DNA of 54,424 bases from CAYVTD01 sp964454445 (GCA_964454445.1 CAYVTD010000019.1:1-54424), one strand, 5' to 3'. Positions 33,380-43,821 are shown, counted from the first letter of the stretch. Program-made: numbers and translations. The notes: generated by a model from the letters alone, not told the origin.

Positions 33380-34911
33380 TAGTTGCCTCCTACTGTCATT
33401 TTTGAAATTCTTAAAGTTGGTGTGCCACAGGTTACAGGGACAGATTGTCCTTCCTTGCCGCAAGTACCGAGGAAAAAGCCGGTATCGTTGCCAATCATAT
33501 CGACATCCTGCATAATCTTCAGGTTCGAGCCAATTAAAGTCGCATTTTTCAATGGATAAGTAAGTTTGCCATCTTCGATCATATAGCCAAGATTAACCGA
33601 GAATGTAAATGTGCCAGTATTTTCGACCATCCCGCCCTGATAAGAGACAGCATAGAAACCCTTTTTAACAGATTTTATAATTTCTTCTGGATCGCTGTCA
33701 CCTTTTGCAAGTATGGTATTATTCATACGCGGAATGGGCATAAATTGATATGATTCCCGCCTTCCGTGCCCATTCGGCTCGGTTTTCATTATCTTTGCTG
33801 CAAGAAGATCGTTCATATAAGCTGTTAATCTGCCATTTTCAATTAACATAACTTTTTTTGTTTCTGTTCCTTCGTCGTCGATGTTCAAGCTACCGCGGAG
33901 ATTTGGAATTGTGGCATCATCATAAATAGTAACGATAGGAGCGGCAACCATTTCGCCCATTCTGCCCGACATGTTCGATTGTCCTTTCCAATTGGCATCT
34001 GCTTCGAGTGGATGCCCGACAGATTCGTGAATCATCACGCCAGATTGCTCTTTGTCGAGTACGACAGGCATTTCGCCCGCTGGAGCAGGCTTTGCTGATA
34101 AAAGTATTATGGCTTCGTTAGCCGCTTCTTTCCCAATATCAGTTGGAGTCTTTACTCTTGAATAAACATCGGCACCCATTCTGCCGCCTTCTGAAGCAAA
34201 AGCAGAAGTTGTTACGCCGGTTTTCTCATCGACAGCAGTTACTTGCACAAAAAGTCGTGTTTGAGGTCTTACATCGGATATAAGCAAACCATTGCTATTT
34301 GCAATAGTTATTTTTTCCAAAGAATCGGACATAGCAGCAGTAACCTTTTGAATCCTTGAATCGAAATTTTGTGCCGCTATGTATGCCTCTTTAATTAAAT
34401 CTATCTTGGGATTCAACTTCATCTCATAAAGCGGTCTGTTTAGGTCATAAATATGGCGCTTAAGGGCTTTACGCTCCAAATTGGCAATATTCTTGTTTGA
34501 ATTGCTATTGGCAATAGCCGCAGCAGTCAGAGCAGCACTTTTAATACTGTCGAAATTAATGTCGTTAGTGTAGCCATAACCCTGTTGCTGACCTTTTATT
34601 ACTCGCACACCCACGCCAAGTTCAATTCTTTCCGATGATTCTTTGATAATGTCTTCAGCCATAGTAACTGAATTAGTAATTGTATGCTCGAAATAAAGCT
34701 CCGCGAACTCGCCTCCTTTGCCAAGCGCCACTTCGAGAAGTTTTTTTACATCTTCTTCGGCTAAACCAAAAACAAGCCCGCCTGCGGGGGCATCTGCTTC
34801 TTTGGGGTTACAGCCGGATACGAACTGGCTGAAAAGCATTCCTGAGCCAATTGCTATTCCCATACCTGCTCCTGCTGTTTTTAAAAAATCTCTTCTGTTC
34901 CAATTATTCAT
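33379..34911 (-). CDS. tldD: TldD-family zinc metalloprotease with Tat signal peptide
   Basis: TldD is the catalytic subunit of the TldD/TldE protease. The 510-residue protein has the zinc motif HESVGH (H295, E296, H300), and the C-terminal Cys region GTCGKEGQSVPVTCGTP likely supplies the third ligand. The N-terminus RRDFLKTAGAG is a clear twin-arginine signal, with a Cys in SQFVSGC about 34 residues in, so it may become a periplasmic lipoprotein. GGAGA precedes the ATG. It heads a coupled pair with pmbA. Classical E. coli TldD is cytoplasmic; export here would change the substrate range. Tat export is predicted from sequence only. Confidence 0.92.
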   Translation of the reverse strand: MNNWNRRDFLKTAGAGMGIAIGSGMLFSQFVSGCNPKEADAPAGGLVFGLAEEDVKKLLEVALGKGGEFAELYFEHTITNSVTMAEDIIKESSERIELGVGVRVIKGQQQGYGYTNDINFDSIKSAALTAAAIANSNSNKNIANLERKALKRHIYDLNRPLYEMKLNPKIDLIKEAYIAAQNFDSRIQKVTAAMSDSLEKITIANSNGLLISDVRPQTRLFVQVTAVDEKTGVTTSAFASEGGRMGADVYSRVKTPTDIGKEAANEAIILLSAKPAPAGEMPVVLDKEQSGVMIHESVGHPLEADANWKGQSNMSGRMGEMVAAPIVTIYDDATIPNLRGSLNIDDEGTETKKVMLIENGRLTAYMNDLLAAKIMKTEPNGHGRRESYQFMPIPRMNNTILAKGDSDPEEIIKSVKKGFYAVSYQGGMVENTGTFTFSVNLGYMIEDGKLTYPLKNATLIGSNLKIMQDVDMIGNDTGFFLGTCGKEGQSVPVTCGTPTLRISKMTVGGN

Positions 34912-34984
34912 CTACATTCTCCAACTATATGAAAAAACCTTTCATTTATTATTTATTACTTCTTCTTACTATTTTAGCAAATTC

Positions 34985-37900
34985 TCATATTTTAACAAAT
35001 TTTCGTACTATACAACCCTCAATATACGATAATCTTATGAAATATGTTCCAGAAGCATAATTCGAAATATTTAAAAATTCATTATACGAGCCTGTAATCT
35101 CTTTTACTAATAGAGGCTTGCCATAAATATCAACTATTGACAACAAGACATTTGAAATTTCTTGTAAATTAACTTCAATTAAGATTCTATCATAAGCCGG
35201 ATTTGGTATTACATTGACTTTGTTATCATTAACAGATACCTCATTTATATTGGTTATTATTGGAGCTGATATCGAATAACAACCGTTGGTATCGATTATG
35301 GCTACTTGCCAGCTATGCTCGCCAGATCCAGTTAAGACAATGAAATTATTGCTTTCATCTGTATCTCGCTCGCCATCTTTAAACCATTTATATTCAAGTG
35401 CCTCGGTTATGCAAATCAATGTATCGCCGTGTTTTTCAATTAACGGATTGATAATCGGTGCGGTTTCGACAAAAATTTTCTTACTTGTAGAGCAATTTGC
35501 TTCATTTGTAACAGTTGCCGAATAAGTTCCTTCAGAAAAGACAACCAAGCGCCTGTTTGACGAGCCATCTGACCATTTATATTTATAATGTTCGCCTGCA
35601 TCAAGAATTACTGAATCGTCAGGACATAGTTTTTCTTTACCAAAATATGTAATTACTAATTCTGGTTTCGCAAATACTCTAATTTCAATGAATGCCGAAT
35701 CTTTGTCGCCTGTGGCAATAAGTTCACGCAACAACTCAATCCTTGCAATGCCTGATTTTGAAAAAGAAACAATCAATTCGGTTTCCTTTGAATCATCTAT
35801 TATCGTGCAATTATTGGTTTTCCATTTATATTTATATTTTGAGTTTTTTTCTGTTCGATAAATCAATGTATCAGATTCACAAACACTTAACTCTCCTTGA
35901 ATATCTATCTCATCAAATTCATAAGAATTAATTTTAACACTATTTGTATCAATACAGCCACTTTCGAGCGATTCTGCGATAACAGTCAAACGGGCATCTT
36001 TAATATTCTTCCATATAACCTTGAGTTTCGGCTGATTAACTCCAGTAACAATCTCTCCACCTTCGACTATCCAATAATATTTTGTATTTGGCATTGCCGG
36101 CACACTGTATTCGTATTCATTGTTTATCAACACATTAAAAGTTCCAGTGATTTCAGTGTTTGGAAGGGGATTTATTTCAATATTTATAGTATTTGTATCT
36201 GAACAAAAACTTATTGTATCTGTCCTGATTAATGTTAGTAGCTTTTGTCCAGATAAATTCCAGCTAATTAAAGCAACTTCGCTGCTATCTCCGGATTTAA
36301 AACCGCCATTTTCGGCAATCCATTTGTTAGCAATATCTTCTTCCGGTTTAACGCTATAAGTAACAATTCGATTTTGGCAGACTCGCTTAGAACCAATTAT
36401 TGACATATCGGGCAATGGATTAATAGTAATTTCAATTTCTGATGAATCTCGACAACCTGTCGATGAAAAAGCCTTAATCAGTTTTAATCTGCCATGCCCA
36501 GCTTCAGTCCATTTAATAAATACAATCCTATTTAACGAATTATCGATTATGTCCCCATTTATAGCCTTCCATATGCAAGAAGTGCCATTTTCGACAGGAA
36601 CAGAATAAGTAGAAACCGAGTTTTTGCAAACAATGCTATCGCCGGTTATAGCTAAATTTTTGGGTAAAGGAGCTATTGTTATTTCTAGTTCATTTGTATC
36701 GCTGCAGCCAGCCTCATTTTGCTTGATTAACTGCAAAATGCCAATTCTCTTTGTAGTATCCCATTTAACAACAACATCACTTTTGTTAAAATCGCCAACG
36801 ATACTGCCACCCTGCAAAACTGTCCATTTGTATGTGCCATTTGGTTCGGTTCCAGCAGAATATTCTGATTGAGATCCCGCACAAACAAAAGCATCACCAT
36901 ATATCATTACATCTGGAATGGAGTTTATCGATAAATTATTGTTTGTTATGACTGATGTAACAGGGTTGTTGCTGGTAATGCGCAGTTTATAATTAGTATC
37001 TGGTATTGTGGTTTTTGGAATAACGCCTGTTATTGTTCCACCTTGAATAGAGTTTAATTCTCCAATTTTAACAGGAGAATCAAAGTTACCAAACCTGTCA
37101 GATAATTGCAAAATAAACAAATTATTTGGATTAAATTCATTAGTTACGCTGAAATCAATGGAAACAGTTTCACCGAGGCATAATTGGGAAGGTGGATTTT
37201 GAAAAGTAATTTTTGGCAAGGAGGAGAGCTGTCTGCTCCAAACACCCCTGCCATAGCTCGATGCAAAAAGTGTTTTCGTTTCTTGATGAATTTCCATTTC
37301 TGTAATCATAACATTAGGCAATCCCTCGTTGAAAGATTGCCACTGGCTCATTGTCTTATCAATAAAATAAATTCCCCAATCTGTACCAATAAATAGCTTT
37401 TCATTATCTTCTTCATTAAAAGCAAGACATTCCATTGGTATATTAGGCAAATTATATGAAATATTATTCCAGCTGGATCCCGAATTATCAGAAACATAAC
37501 ATTTTTCGCCATTTGTATAACCTGAAAATGAAGCATAAATTTTTTCGGGGTCTTCAGGATGGCTTATTATATAGGTTAAAGCGCGGTTAGTTGGCAAGGA
37601 ATAACTAGTCCAAGTTGTTCCTCCGTCTTTTGTTACTCTAATGTTAAAGCCATCGTAAATATAGATATAATCAGGATTTGCGGGAGCAATGTGAGCAACA
37701 GTAATCAGCCTTGAAGATCCGAAATTTGTTAACTGTTTCCAGGATGTTCCTCTGTTTGTAGAAATGAAAATGTCTTTATAACAGGCATAAATAGTGCTTG
37801 GTACGCTTGGATGAATGAAAAATGGGGATACCCAGGCGCCTGTTTGTCCTGATGGCTTTATATCTATAAAAGAATTGCCACCATTTGTCGAACGATACAA

Positions 37901-39463
37901 ACTGCCATATTGCATACTGGCATACACATATTTTTCGTCAGAGTAATCAATAAAACATTCTGTTCCATCACCACCATAAACATCATACCAGTCGCCTTTC
38001 TTTAAATACTTGGTCCCATTGTCTTGCGCCCCGGCAATTACGTTTTCTACATTTAACTGCGATACACCTATTTTATAAAATTGAGTTATTCCCAAGCCAC
38101 TACCAAGCCAAGACCAAGACAATCCGTTATTGGTAGTACGGTAAACGCCACCATCATTGCCAGCATAAAGTGTGTTCGTTGACGGAATGAAAAATAAATC
38201 GTGCTGGTCGGCATGGATAGTTGGCACTTGCCCATAATTGTACCACATAGACACAATCTGCCAATCAGAGCCGCCATTTGTCGAGCGCCAAGTATTGATA
38301 CCACCACAAAATATCATATCTTTATTCGATTGTGAAACTGCAATACACAAATCATACCAGCCTTGCCCGACATTGTCAGAACCATCTACATTTCTTCCAA
38401 GAATATTCGGAGTGCTTGACATTTTTTCCCAATTATCACCATCATTTGTCGAGCGGTATAATCCGTAAAATGTTGATGCTGATGAAGATAGCAATGCATA
38501 AATATACTGATTGTCGGCTGGAGTTACCCCCAACGCAACACGATTGACTCCAGTTGTTGGGAAATTATCGGATAATTGAATCCAATTTGAACCTGCATCA
38601 GTGCTTCTGAATACTCTTGTACTTGAAATATATATTGTTGAGTAATTATTTGGCTTGAATTCCATATCTTGGTAATTTCCTGAGATAAGCTGAGTCCAAT
38701 TTGAACCTGCATTGGTAGTTTTATATACACCATTAGAAGTAGCGGCATATAAAACAGAAGGATTATTAGGATCAATTAAAAGGCGGTTAATTCTGCGAGT
38801 CAAAGTAACTGACCAATTTAAGCCCGTTGTGCTCCAAGTAACTCCCCCATCTGTCGATTTTAGCACGCCAACACTATAAGTATCGCCTGCATCGCCGTCG
38901 CCTGTGGCAATATACATTATACTCGGATTATCCGGGTGAAAAGTAATGTCAGTAACTCCAATCGAGAGCAAATCGTCAGTTATTAATGTCCAACTGCCGC
39001 CCGCATTTGTCGATTTCCACAAGCCCCCTGATGGAGTGCCTGCCCAAACTGTATTTTGATTTTTAGGATCAGTACGAACGCAATTCACTCTACCCAAACC
39101 ATAATAACCTCCAGGAGATGTTTCAGGTCCGAGAAAATTCCATGTTGATTGGGTAACATCTTTTTTCTTCTTTACTTCTTTGCTTGTAGATTTTTTATAT
39201 TCATTCCACAAGTGCATTGGGTCGGGGAAAATGCCGTCGGGTTGAACTATTTTCTCCCAATACCATTCCCATCGTTTGTATTGCTTGTATCCACCACGTT
39301 TTTCGCCATTAACAGCTGTATCCATATATCTGTTAAAATCGTTTTGGATATCATAAAAATTGGCTTTGTCATTGCTTGTAAATTTTTCTAACCATGTTTG
39401 TGAAAGTGCAGATACAAAACTGGAAATGCTTATGATTAGAATTATTATAAAAATTCTTTTCAT
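34985..39463 (-). CDS. T9SS cargo: Asp-box (sortilin/BNR) propeller with PKD-like repeats and type A sorting domain
   Basis: The protein is 1492 residues, exported through Sec (signal MKRIFIIILIISISSF) and then the type IX system. Residues about 110-760 carry at least eight Asp-box motifs (S/T-x-D-x-G-x-x-W variants such as STDGGVTW, STNGGSDW and TKDGGTTW), as in a sortilin/xyloglucanase-type propeller. Then come five to six Cys-containing PKD-like repeats (SEYSAGTEPNGTYKW, STYSVPVENGTSCIW, VTYSVKPEEDIANKW). The last 75 residues are a type A C-terminal sorting domain (NVIPNPAYDRILIEV ... YASGTYFIRL). It is predicted to be surface-anchored or released. The enzymatic role, if any, cannot be told from the propeller alone. 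It is 31 bp after the DUF4397-like gene. Confidence 0.85.
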   Translation of the reverse strand: MKRIFIIILIISISSFVSALSQTWLEKFTSNDKANFYDIQNDFNRYMDTAVNGEKRGGYKQYKRWEWYWEKIVQPDGIFPDPMHLWNEYKKSTSKEVKKKKDVTQSTWNFLGPETSPGGYYGLGRVNCVRTDPKNQNTVWAGTPSGGLWKSTNAGGSWTLITDDLLSIGVTDITFHPDNPSIMYIATGDGDAGDTYSVGVLKSTDGGVTWSTTGLNWSVTLTRRINRLLIDPNNPSVLYAATSNGVYKTTNAGSNWTQLISGNYQDMEFKPNNYSTIYISSTRVFRSTDAGSNWIQLSDNFPTTGVNRVALGVTPADNQYIYALLSSSASTFYGLYRSTNDGDNWEKMSSTPNILGRNVDGSDNVGQGWYDLCIAVSQSNKDMIFCGGINTWRSTNGGSDWQIVSMWYNYGQVPTIHADQHDLFFIPSTNTLYAGNDGGVYRTTNNGLSWSWLGSGLGITQFYKIGVSQLNVENVIAGAQDNGTKYLKKGDWYDVYGGDGTECFIDYSDEKYVYASMQYGSLYRSTNGGNSFIDIKPSGQTGAWVSPFFIHPSVPSTIYACYKDIFISTNRGTSWKQLTNFGSSRLITVAHIAPANPDYIYIYDGFNIRVTKDGGTTWTSYSLPTNRALTYIISHPEDPEKIYASFSGYTNGEKCYVSDNSGSSWNNISYNLPNIPMECLAFNEEDNEKLFIGTDWGIYFIDKTMSQWQSFNEGLPNVMITEMEIHQETKTLFASSYGRGVWSRQLSSLPKITFQNPPSQLCLGETVSIDFSVTNEFNPNNLFILQLSDRFGNFDSPVKIGELNSIQGGTITGVIPKTTIPDTNYKLRITSNNPVTSVITNNNLSINSIPDVMIYGDAFVCAGSQSEYSAGTEPNGTYKWTVLQGGSIVGDFNKSDVVVKWDTTKRIGILQLIKQNEAGCSDTNELEITIAPLPKNLAITGDSIVCKNSVSTYSVPVENGTSCIWKAINGDIIDNSLNRIVFIKWTEAGHGRLKLIKAFSSTGCRDSSEIEITINPLPDMSIIGSKRVCQNRIVTYSVKPEEDIANKWIAENGGFKSGDSSEVALISWNLSGQKLLTLIRTDTISFCSDTNTINIEINPLPNTEITGTFNVLINNEYEYSVPAMPNTKYYWIVEGGEIVTGVNQPKLKVIWKNIKDARLTVIAESLESGCIDTNSVKINSYEFDEIDIQGELSVCESDTLIYRTEKNSKYKYKWKTNNCTIIDDSKETELIVSFSKSGIARIELLRELIATGDKDSAFIEIRVFAKPELVITYFGKEKLCPDDSVILDAGEHYKYKWSDGSSNRRLVVFSEGTYSATVTNEANCSTSKKIFVETAPIINPLIEKHGDTLICITEALEYKWFKDGERDTDESNNFIVLTGSGEHSWQVAIIDTNGCYSISAPIITNINEVSVNDNKVNVIPNPAYDRILIEVNLQEISNVLLSIVDIYGKPLLVKEITGSYNEFLNISNYASGTYFIRLSYIEGCIVRKFVKI

Positions 39464-39494
39464 AGTAATTTATCAATTATAAATAAAAAAACAC

Positions 39495-41486
39495 CTAATA
39501 TTCCTGATGAATGACGGCTGAATAATTGCCCTTAATTCCTCCAAATATTACAGAATAATTCTTACCACGAGCGAGTCGAATATCGCTAACTTTATATAAA
39601 GAATCTTTTTTATCTGCTACAAATCTGTCGGAATCGAAAAACACAAGAGAAATCTTCCTATCTAAAGTCACAGATGTTGGTTCAGTTGCCGTTCCAAAGG
39701 GAAGATAATGCACTAATACATCACCATTTCCATAATGTAAAGTAACCGAAAGTGCTGAGATGTCCGGGCTTGCATTAACAAAACGCCTTCTATAAGAATC
39801 CAACCCTGTTCCCATTGGATCGGATTGCACAAAAGCAAATTTTAAATCATCTGGCTTGCCCGAAGCTACTATCAACACACGCTTGCCAAGCTCGGCATTA
39901 AAACTGTATTCTTTCCCAGCAATAGTAAGGGTATTTTGTCCAGTCCTCACAATTGTAGTTAAAGCAGTTGCAAAATAAAACTTTGCTCCATCGAGGGTTT
40001 TTAAGGCGTTTTTATCAGATTTCAAAGACATTTCAACAAAATCAGGACCGGCAACTAAATTGACAAAAGAGCAATAAACAGATTCATCATAATAACTGAT
40101 GGATTGATTGACCGCATCATCTTCGAGCATTGAAATTCTATAATTTCCACCTGCAATCTTGCTTATTACCATAACATAGCTCTTGTCTTTTTCAACTTTG
40201 GCAGTAGTGGTAAACAGCAGATTAGCGGGTGTGCCCCCAGTAAAAATCGCCAAAGGCATCAGACCTTCATCGACCTCAACAATTTTGCCCGTTCTTCCGT
40301 AATATAACATGTCGCATAGCTTAATACCATTCTGAAAACCAAGATTTGAGTCGTCTTTCCTTGCAAGAACAGTAGCGGTCAAGGCACGGTCACCAGCCGC
40401 GGCGTTAATTACCCGAATATATGCTTTGCCTGCTGGCGGAGTAAAACGCAATTGCTCGACTAAAACACTAAGATTAGCGTCTCCATCGAGCGAATCAAAA
40501 ACAAAAAGAGAATAATAATTAAATACTTCTAATGACTTGCTCGCGGCGCTTTTTAAATGCCCACCGACATAAGCCGATATAGAATCTTGAAAGAGAGAAG
40601 TGCAGGCAGTAACTTCTTTGAAATCGCCAATTCTATTGGGAGAGACGCTCTCGATTTGCAAATCTGGCTCCTTGCGGGTTTGGACAGGTGATGAACTAAG
40701 ATTAACAGTTCGTATATATGCCTCTGTCTCTTCTTCTGGCGCCGCCACTTGAAGAGCACCTGCCGAAGGATCATAGTCGTTTAAAACAAAAATCCCCTCT
40801 TCCATTCCAGAAACGCCCGGTGCAATAACAATAGTGTATTCGGTTCTTTCTTTGAGGTTCAGTTTGAACAAGCCAAGGTTTACTTGCTCTGAACCTTTAT
40901 GTCTTAGAATAGAAATACCAATCTGACCAGAGCGAATTTTTGAAAGAAAGGAATATTGACGATATTGCAGATTAGTAGCAATAGGCGAACCGTTTGGGCA
41001 GCCAAAAGTGAGCGAATAGCTTACTGTCGAATCAGGATTAGCGTCAATTACCTTAATGTAGGCTACATTCTTTTCTTCGCTTAATCCCGTGGTGGTTGGT
41101 ACATAAATCAAGCTATCAGCAGGATTATAGGGCTTCTCGCTATTTTTCGCTGTTGGAAATAAATAAAAAGTATAAAATGAATTCCGCACAAAGCGCACTC
41201 TTCTCGGTGTCTTTATCTCTTCTGTATTGCCTTTTCGTATTGTAACAAAGACAGAATCGAAAGGTGGATGGATACCTTCAGTACATTGACCAAAATTTAC
41301 ATCTGTAAATGCTTTGCCGCCTTCCATAACGAGAGTTCGCGGTTGCTCGTCGCCGGCAAAGTTAATGAAACGAGCATAGACAGTCTCTGTCTGTGGCGGA
41401 GGATTCACCAAATCCGGATTTTCCTGAGGGCAGCCACTTAGAGCTAAAACAGACAAAAAAATGAGAAAATACCTGTAGCTTTTCAT
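39495..41486 (-). CDS. DUF4397-like lipoprotein
   Basis: The protein is 663 residues, with a lipobox signal MKSYRYFLIFLSVLALSGC (Cys19). It carries repeated segments of the DUF4397 type: ARFINFAGDEQPRTLVM, AYIKVIDANPDSTVSYSL, AYIRTVNLSSSP, AYIRVINAAAGDRALTATV, YCSFVNLVAGPDF, RRFVNASPDISALSVTL. Each begins with an a-R/K-xxN/D-A/L motif and is followed by a beta sandwich, about five copies. DUF4397 proteins are surface-exposed and often adhesive or of unknown role. It lies between the T9SS cargo and two other envelope genes on the same strand, suggesting a surface-protein operon. Its function is unknown. Confidence 0.7.
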   Translation of the reverse strand: MKSYRYFLIFLSVLALSGCPQENPDLVNPPPQTETVYARFINFAGDEQPRTLVMEGGKAFTDVNFGQCTEGIHPPFDSVFVTIRKGNTEEIKTPRRVRFVRNSFYTFYLFPTAKNSEKPYNPADSLIYVPTTTGLSEEKNVAYIKVIDANPDSTVSYSLTFGCPNGSPIATNLQYRQYSFLSKIRSGQIGISILRHKGSEQVNLGLFKLNLKERTEYTIVIAPGVSGMEEGIFVLNDYDPSAGALQVAAPEEETEAYIRTVNLSSSPVQTRKEPDLQIESVSPNRIGDFKEVTACTSLFQDSISAYVGGHLKSAASKSLEVFNYYSLFVFDSLDGDANLSVLVEQLRFTPPAGKAYIRVINAAAGDRALTATVLARKDDSNLGFQNGIKLCDMLYYGRTGKIVEVDEGLMPLAIFTGGTPANLLFTTTAKVEKDKSYVMVISKIAGGNYRISMLEDDAVNQSISYYDESVYCSFVNLVAGPDFVEMSLKSDKNALKTLDGAKFYFATALTTIVRTGQNTLTIAGKEYSFNAELGKRVLIVASGKPDDLKFAFVQSDPMGTGLDSYRRRFVNASPDISALSVTLHYGNGDVLVHYLPFGTATEPTSVTLDRKISLVFFDSDRFVADKKDSLYKVSDIRLARGKNYSVIFGGIKGNYSAVIHQEY

Positions 41487-41591
41487 TTTTTTTTAATTAC
41501 AATTCATTAATAACATTATTAATTATATAACGAATTTAATGAAATATAATTCTTTTGCAATCGAAAAAACCTTATTTGAGCTTAAAAAGAC

Positions 41592-42452
41592 CTACAATTC
41601 TACTTCAAAACGAATTACCATATCATAGCGGGCAGAGATCCAAGGGAAATAATACTTAGGAATAGTTTGTCCTTTGACTTTGCTGTATTCTGTTCTAATG
41701 AAGAAATGTGGTTTATCCTTGAATGCTTCAGAAATCTTTTTAGCTGTTGCTGCCGGCACCCATTCAATATGATGCTGCAAATCGCCAGTTATCTGCTCAG
41801 GATTATGGTCTGGAAATCTAAAGGCATTGTTAATATTCACATTCTTAAATTCACCGAGCAAATATTCCTTGTCAAGCATCTTCCAGTCATTTTTGTTTTT
41901 TGAGAATTTGCCGCCATTGTCATATTCTGTCTTCGTCCCTTTATACTCTGCAAAAACAAAATAAAAGCGGATAAACTCAAATTCAATATTGTGCTCTGAT
42001 TTAATAGGCATCCCGTTGCCATCGAGACGGAAAAAGTTGTTGATCTTTACGTTCTTGCCATCATTGGCTGCTCTGATTAGTGCCAATGTGTCGATATTAT
42101 GCAAACGATAGCTTGTTCTTTCTTTAGTAACTGTGTCGATGGCCAAACATAAAGTGTCGGTAATATCGTTTAAATTGACATAGATAAGGTCGTCGAGCCA
42201 ATAATTGAAATGAAGTATTTCTGCTTTTTCAACGCGATCTTCGTTGTCGCGAAATTCTTTGTAACTATACAAGTTAGTAAAATCCCAAGAAGTATCGGGA
42301 GCGGCGCGCTTCCAATGCATCGACTGAAACGGCACCGGAAATTGGAACTTATATGTGCTAAGAGCATCGATATTGTCGGAATAGCAACCACCGAGCCACA
42401 TTGCACTGGCAATCAGCAAAGCGATGAGCGAAGATGTGATAATTTTTTTCAT
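41592..42452 (-). CDS. Lipoprotein of unknown function
   Basis: The start at 42452 (286 residues) is chosen by the AAAGGAAA Shine-Dalgarno and the lipoprotein signal MKKIITSSLIALLIASAMWLGGC (Cys23). A longer in-frame opening to 42692 overlaps the next gene and lacks a signal. The mature part mixes charged and aromatic residues (FNYWLDDLIYVNLNDITD, FEFIRFYFVFAEYKGT, AKKISEAFKDKPHFFIRTEY). No family is recognised. It is 52 bp from the outer-membrane protein gene upstream and probably belongs to the same transcript. Confidence 0.65.
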   Translation of the reverse strand: MKKIITSSLIALLIASAMWLGGCYSDNIDALSTYKFQFPVPFQSMHWKRAAPDTSWDFTNLYSYKEFRDNEDRVEKAEILHFNYWLDDLIYVNLNDITDTLCLAIDTVTKERTSYRLHNIDTLALIRAANDGKNVKINNFFRLDGNGMPIKSEHNIEFEFIRFYFVFAEYKGTKTEYDNGGKFSKNKNDWKMLDKEYLLGEFKNVNINNAFRFPDHNPEQITGDLQHHIEWVPAATAKKISEAFKDKPHFFIRTEYSKVKGQTIPKYYFPWISARYDMVIRFEVEL

Positions 42453-42504
42453 TGTTTTTCCTTTATTTATTTTTTTCATTTTTATCATATTTCTTTTAGA
42501 ATAA

Positions 42505-43653
42505 TTACTCTTCGCGTTTTTCGATACGCTCGATTTTTTCGTGTCTTTCGATTTTTTCGACCTTCGTAACTCTTTCTTTTTCACCGATATTAGCAAACCA
42601 GAAGGTAATGCCGAATGCCAATTGTGGTTGAGAAGCATAAGCAAAATCGAAATGAAATTCGAAAATACTGACTTTGTAAGAGACACCGGCAAGAATACGA
42701 AAACTCGTAAATGATTCTATATCAAATTTCAAATCTTCGTAGTTTCTGATTTCAGCATAAGGACTGTTAGCCATATCGCCAGGCCTAACACTTTTCTTGT
42801 CTTTTACCCCATGGAATTCGCCGCCAAAGCCTTCATATTGAAAACCGGCATATCCTGCCAAACCGTTTTCCCAAGCCTTGCTAAAATGCGCTCCAACTTG
42901 AAAACTGCTAACGCTCAAGCCAGGATTTCTTGACATATTATGGTAGCCAAGGTTTAATGCCAAACCCATCTGGTCTTCTTCTTGAAAAAGATCGAAAAAA
43001 TGGTCAACTTGCTGATTTAAAATAATACCATAGTAGAGCATAAACTCATCTTGGACAGGTGCGCCCCAAGTTCTTAAACGAAGCTGGGTACGCGTTGGAA
43101 AGCCAAACACGAATTGGAAAATAGGCACTCCCATCATAAAACCAATGTCGTTGCCCTCGGCAAAAGCGACAGATTTATAAGTGGAATCGGGATAGTAATG
43201 GTTCTGAGGAGCGGCATAGACTGCATAAGACTCTTTGCCATATATTGTCGGTTCCTTAATTGTGCCACCAACATTATACCTAAGCCCTTTAGAACTGTGG
43301 TTGTCGCCGATCACCACTGTTTCGGTAACATCGGTGTTGCCATATTGGTCTGGGAGTTCGGCATCATATTGCAATTGGCTATTGGGGATAAACATACCCA
43401 TAGCTGAAATATCCACAGCTATCTGCCAATGGTCAGGATAGATGGCACGGGTATAGTTGTTTGAGTTAAAGCTTTGTCCAATAGTCGTGAATAAGGGTTT
43501 TGTATAGCCAGCCAAGTTTTTTGAGGTAAACATAGTAAAATCCTTGCTTATCGACAGCGGCTCTCCCGAGTAAGCAAATGCCGCAGCAAAAAACAGTAGA
43601 AGTGCCGACAGAAAGATAGCCGGAGTTTTTAATCTGCTTTGGTAACTCTTCAT
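42505..43653 (-). CDS. Outer-membrane protein with charged C-terminal tail (DUF6588-like)
   Basis: The protein is 382 residues with a signal peptide ending near FAYSG. Barrel-like strands predominate in the middle and end (YPDHWQIAVDISAMGMFIPNSQ, DQMGLALNLGYHNM, SFQVGAHFSKAW, FRILAGVSYKVSIFEFHFDFAY). These resemble small FadL/DUF6588-type barrels of Bacteroidota. After the last strand (FGITFWFANIG) the protein carries a charged 25-residue tail in which EKIER and close variants are repeated (KVEKIERHEKIERIEKREE). This is odd for a barrel terminus and may be a periplasmic or protein-binding tail. AGGG lies a short distance before the ATG. It is first in its minus-strand cluster. Confidence 0.65.
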   Translation of the reverse strand: MKSYQSRLKTPAIFLSALLLFFAAAFAYSGEPLSISKDFTMFTSKNLAGYTKPLFTTIGQSFNSNNYTRAIYPDHWQIAVDISAMGMFIPNSQLQYDAELPDQYGNTDVTETVVIGDNHSSKGLRYNVGGTIKEPTIYGKESYAVYAAPQNHYYPDSTYKSVAFAEGNDIGFMMGVPIFQFVFGFPTRTQLRLRTWGAPVQDEFMLYYGIILNQQVDHFFDLFQEEDQMGLALNLGYHNMSRNPGLSVSSFQVGAHFSKAWENGLAGYAGFQYEGFGGEFHGVKDKKSVRPGDMANSPYAEIRNYEDLKFDIESFTSFRILAGVSYKVSIFEFHFDFAYASQPQLAFGITFWFANIGEKERVTKVEKIERHEKIERIEKREE

Positions 43654-43821
43654 AGCTTCAACCCTTTATATTGTTAAAAAATCATTATTTTATTTTTCCA
43701 AGAACGAAAATAATTTCTTTTATTTAAATAAACAAATAAATAATTATTAATAATTGCATTTGTAATATTTTTTTCTTTAATGATAAAGAAAATTTAATTT
43801 TTTAAAATAGTAATATTTTCA

